A DNA stretch of 64,000 nt from Flavobacterium cellulosilyticum (GTDB lineage: Bacteria > Bacteroidota > Bacteroidia > Flavobacteriales > Flavobacteriaceae): assembly GCF_004349355.1 (NCBI RefSeq), contig NZ_SMFK01000012.1, positions 1-64,000 on the forward strand, in the 5' to 3' direction. A model generated the notes under the pieces. The model was given only the letters and a program-made list of their open reading frames with translations, did not search any database and had not been told where the DNA came from. The translations under genes and the position numbers were made by a program. Shown here one piece after another: positions 63,833-64,000 of the stretch (position 1 is its first letter; each line of letters begins with the position of its first letter).

Positions 63833-64000
63833 TTGAAACAGACAATCCAAAAAGTTTACAATAAAGTTGGGGTTAAAAGTGATCGTACTAAGAACATTAC
63901 AAAACATGTTCTGGTGTCGTTCATTTATAAAGGTGGAAGTATAATAACTTCTTTTCTTTTAGTACCCCTTACTATCAGTTTTCTAGATACCGAAAACTAC
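63833..64000 (+). CDS. Wzx-type polysaccharide flippase, N-terminal part
   Basis: From a TTG at 63833 the frame reads KQTIQKVYNKVGVKSDRTKN, then HVLVSFIYKGGSIITSFLLV and PLTISFLDTENY, running off the window edge. The KGGSI...LLVPLTI...LDTENYG pattern is the beginning of an O-antigen/polysaccharide flippase with the first membrane helix. No ATG lies in frame before a stop 30 bases upstream, so TTG is the best start. It would move lipid-linked repeat units across the inner membrane. Confidence 0.75.
   Translation, partial: MKQTIQKVYNKVGVKSDRTKNITKHVLVSFIYKGGSIITSFLLVPLTISFLDTENY

Noticed and set aside
1..64000. CRISPR arrays
   Set aside because: No series of regularly spaced direct repeats with unique spacers was seen on reading; short purine repeats near 46.5 kb are irregular.

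Overview
The window looks like a Flavobacterium-type chromosome (Bacteroidota). It is AT-rich. Several start sites have promoter boxes fitting the Flavobacterium -7 pattern TAnnTTTG, and Shine-Dalgarno sequences are mostly absent. SusC/SusD pairs, a FecI/FecR-type sigma/anti-sigma pair, DUF5690, DUF5675 and a UpxY-like NusG all fit that phylum. No rRNA, complete tRNA or CRISPR array was seen.

Layout. 0.3-8.0 kb: a decayed HipB-like antitoxin, a DUF1826-like gene, then a DNA-damage/mutagenesis cassette (SRAP protein, DnaE2-like polymerase, DinB-type Y-family polymerase, divergent LexA/CI-like S24 repressor with a palindromic operator). 8.1-9.0 kb: mobile-element debris, including a module of about 0.5 kb that recurs in direct orientation at 42.7-43.3 kb. 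9.0-16.6 kb: anti-sigma factor, ECF sigma factor, STN-type SusC, SusD and a metallophosphoesterase lipoprotein. 17.5-33.2 kb: a YVTN/phosphoesterase fusion lipoprotein, then an eight-gene operon of SusC, SusD, a phosphodiesterase with chitobiase-C-like and PA14 domains, a PbfA-type lyase, a second alkaline-phosphatase-superfamily enzyme, a DUF5690 transporter, a TIGR03364-type FAD oxidoreductase and a PhnX-like hydrolase, faced by an XRE-cupin regulator. I read this operon as an outer-membrane-to-cytoplasm route for taking up and breaking down aminoethylphosphonate-type compounds. It is the most interesting metabolic system in the window.

33.3-35.7 kb is debris: a small HTH pseudogene, a HipB-like pseudogene and a dead IS982-family element. 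35.7-42.2 kb holds an FUSC membrane protein and a redox group (nitroreductase, thioredoxin-like protein, old yellow enzyme, zinc alcohol dehydrogenase). Two promoters in this group carry FNR/CRP-like palindromes at identical spacing. 42.3-47.7 kb is an accessory islet with a sterol-desaturase remnant, the second repeat module with an intact small HTH gene, a cassette of small conserved unknowns (251-aa protein, DUF5675, two small membrane proteins, DUF6943), and 2 kb without convincing genes. That 2 kb is GC-rich, hairpin-rich and ends in a strong terminator-like hairpin, and may encode a structured RNA.

47.8-55.9 kb is a signalling cluster: a soluble GAF/six-PAS histidine kinase, a single-domain response regulator, a REC-AraC regulator, a REC-histidine kinase hybrid and an XRE protein. 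56.1-64.0 kb is a surface-polysaccharide locus: NusG-like antiterminator and UDP-glucose dehydrogenase on the minus strand; cytidylyltransferase, mannose-1-phosphate guanylyltransferase, GDP-fucose synthase, GDP-mannose dehydratase, an unknown polysaccharide-type protein and the start of a Wzx-type flippase on the plus strand. Just before the flippase lies a chimeric scar made of a flippase 5' fragment joined to a duplicated gmd 3' end.

All functional calls come from reading the sequence and from knowledge of the families; no database search was run.
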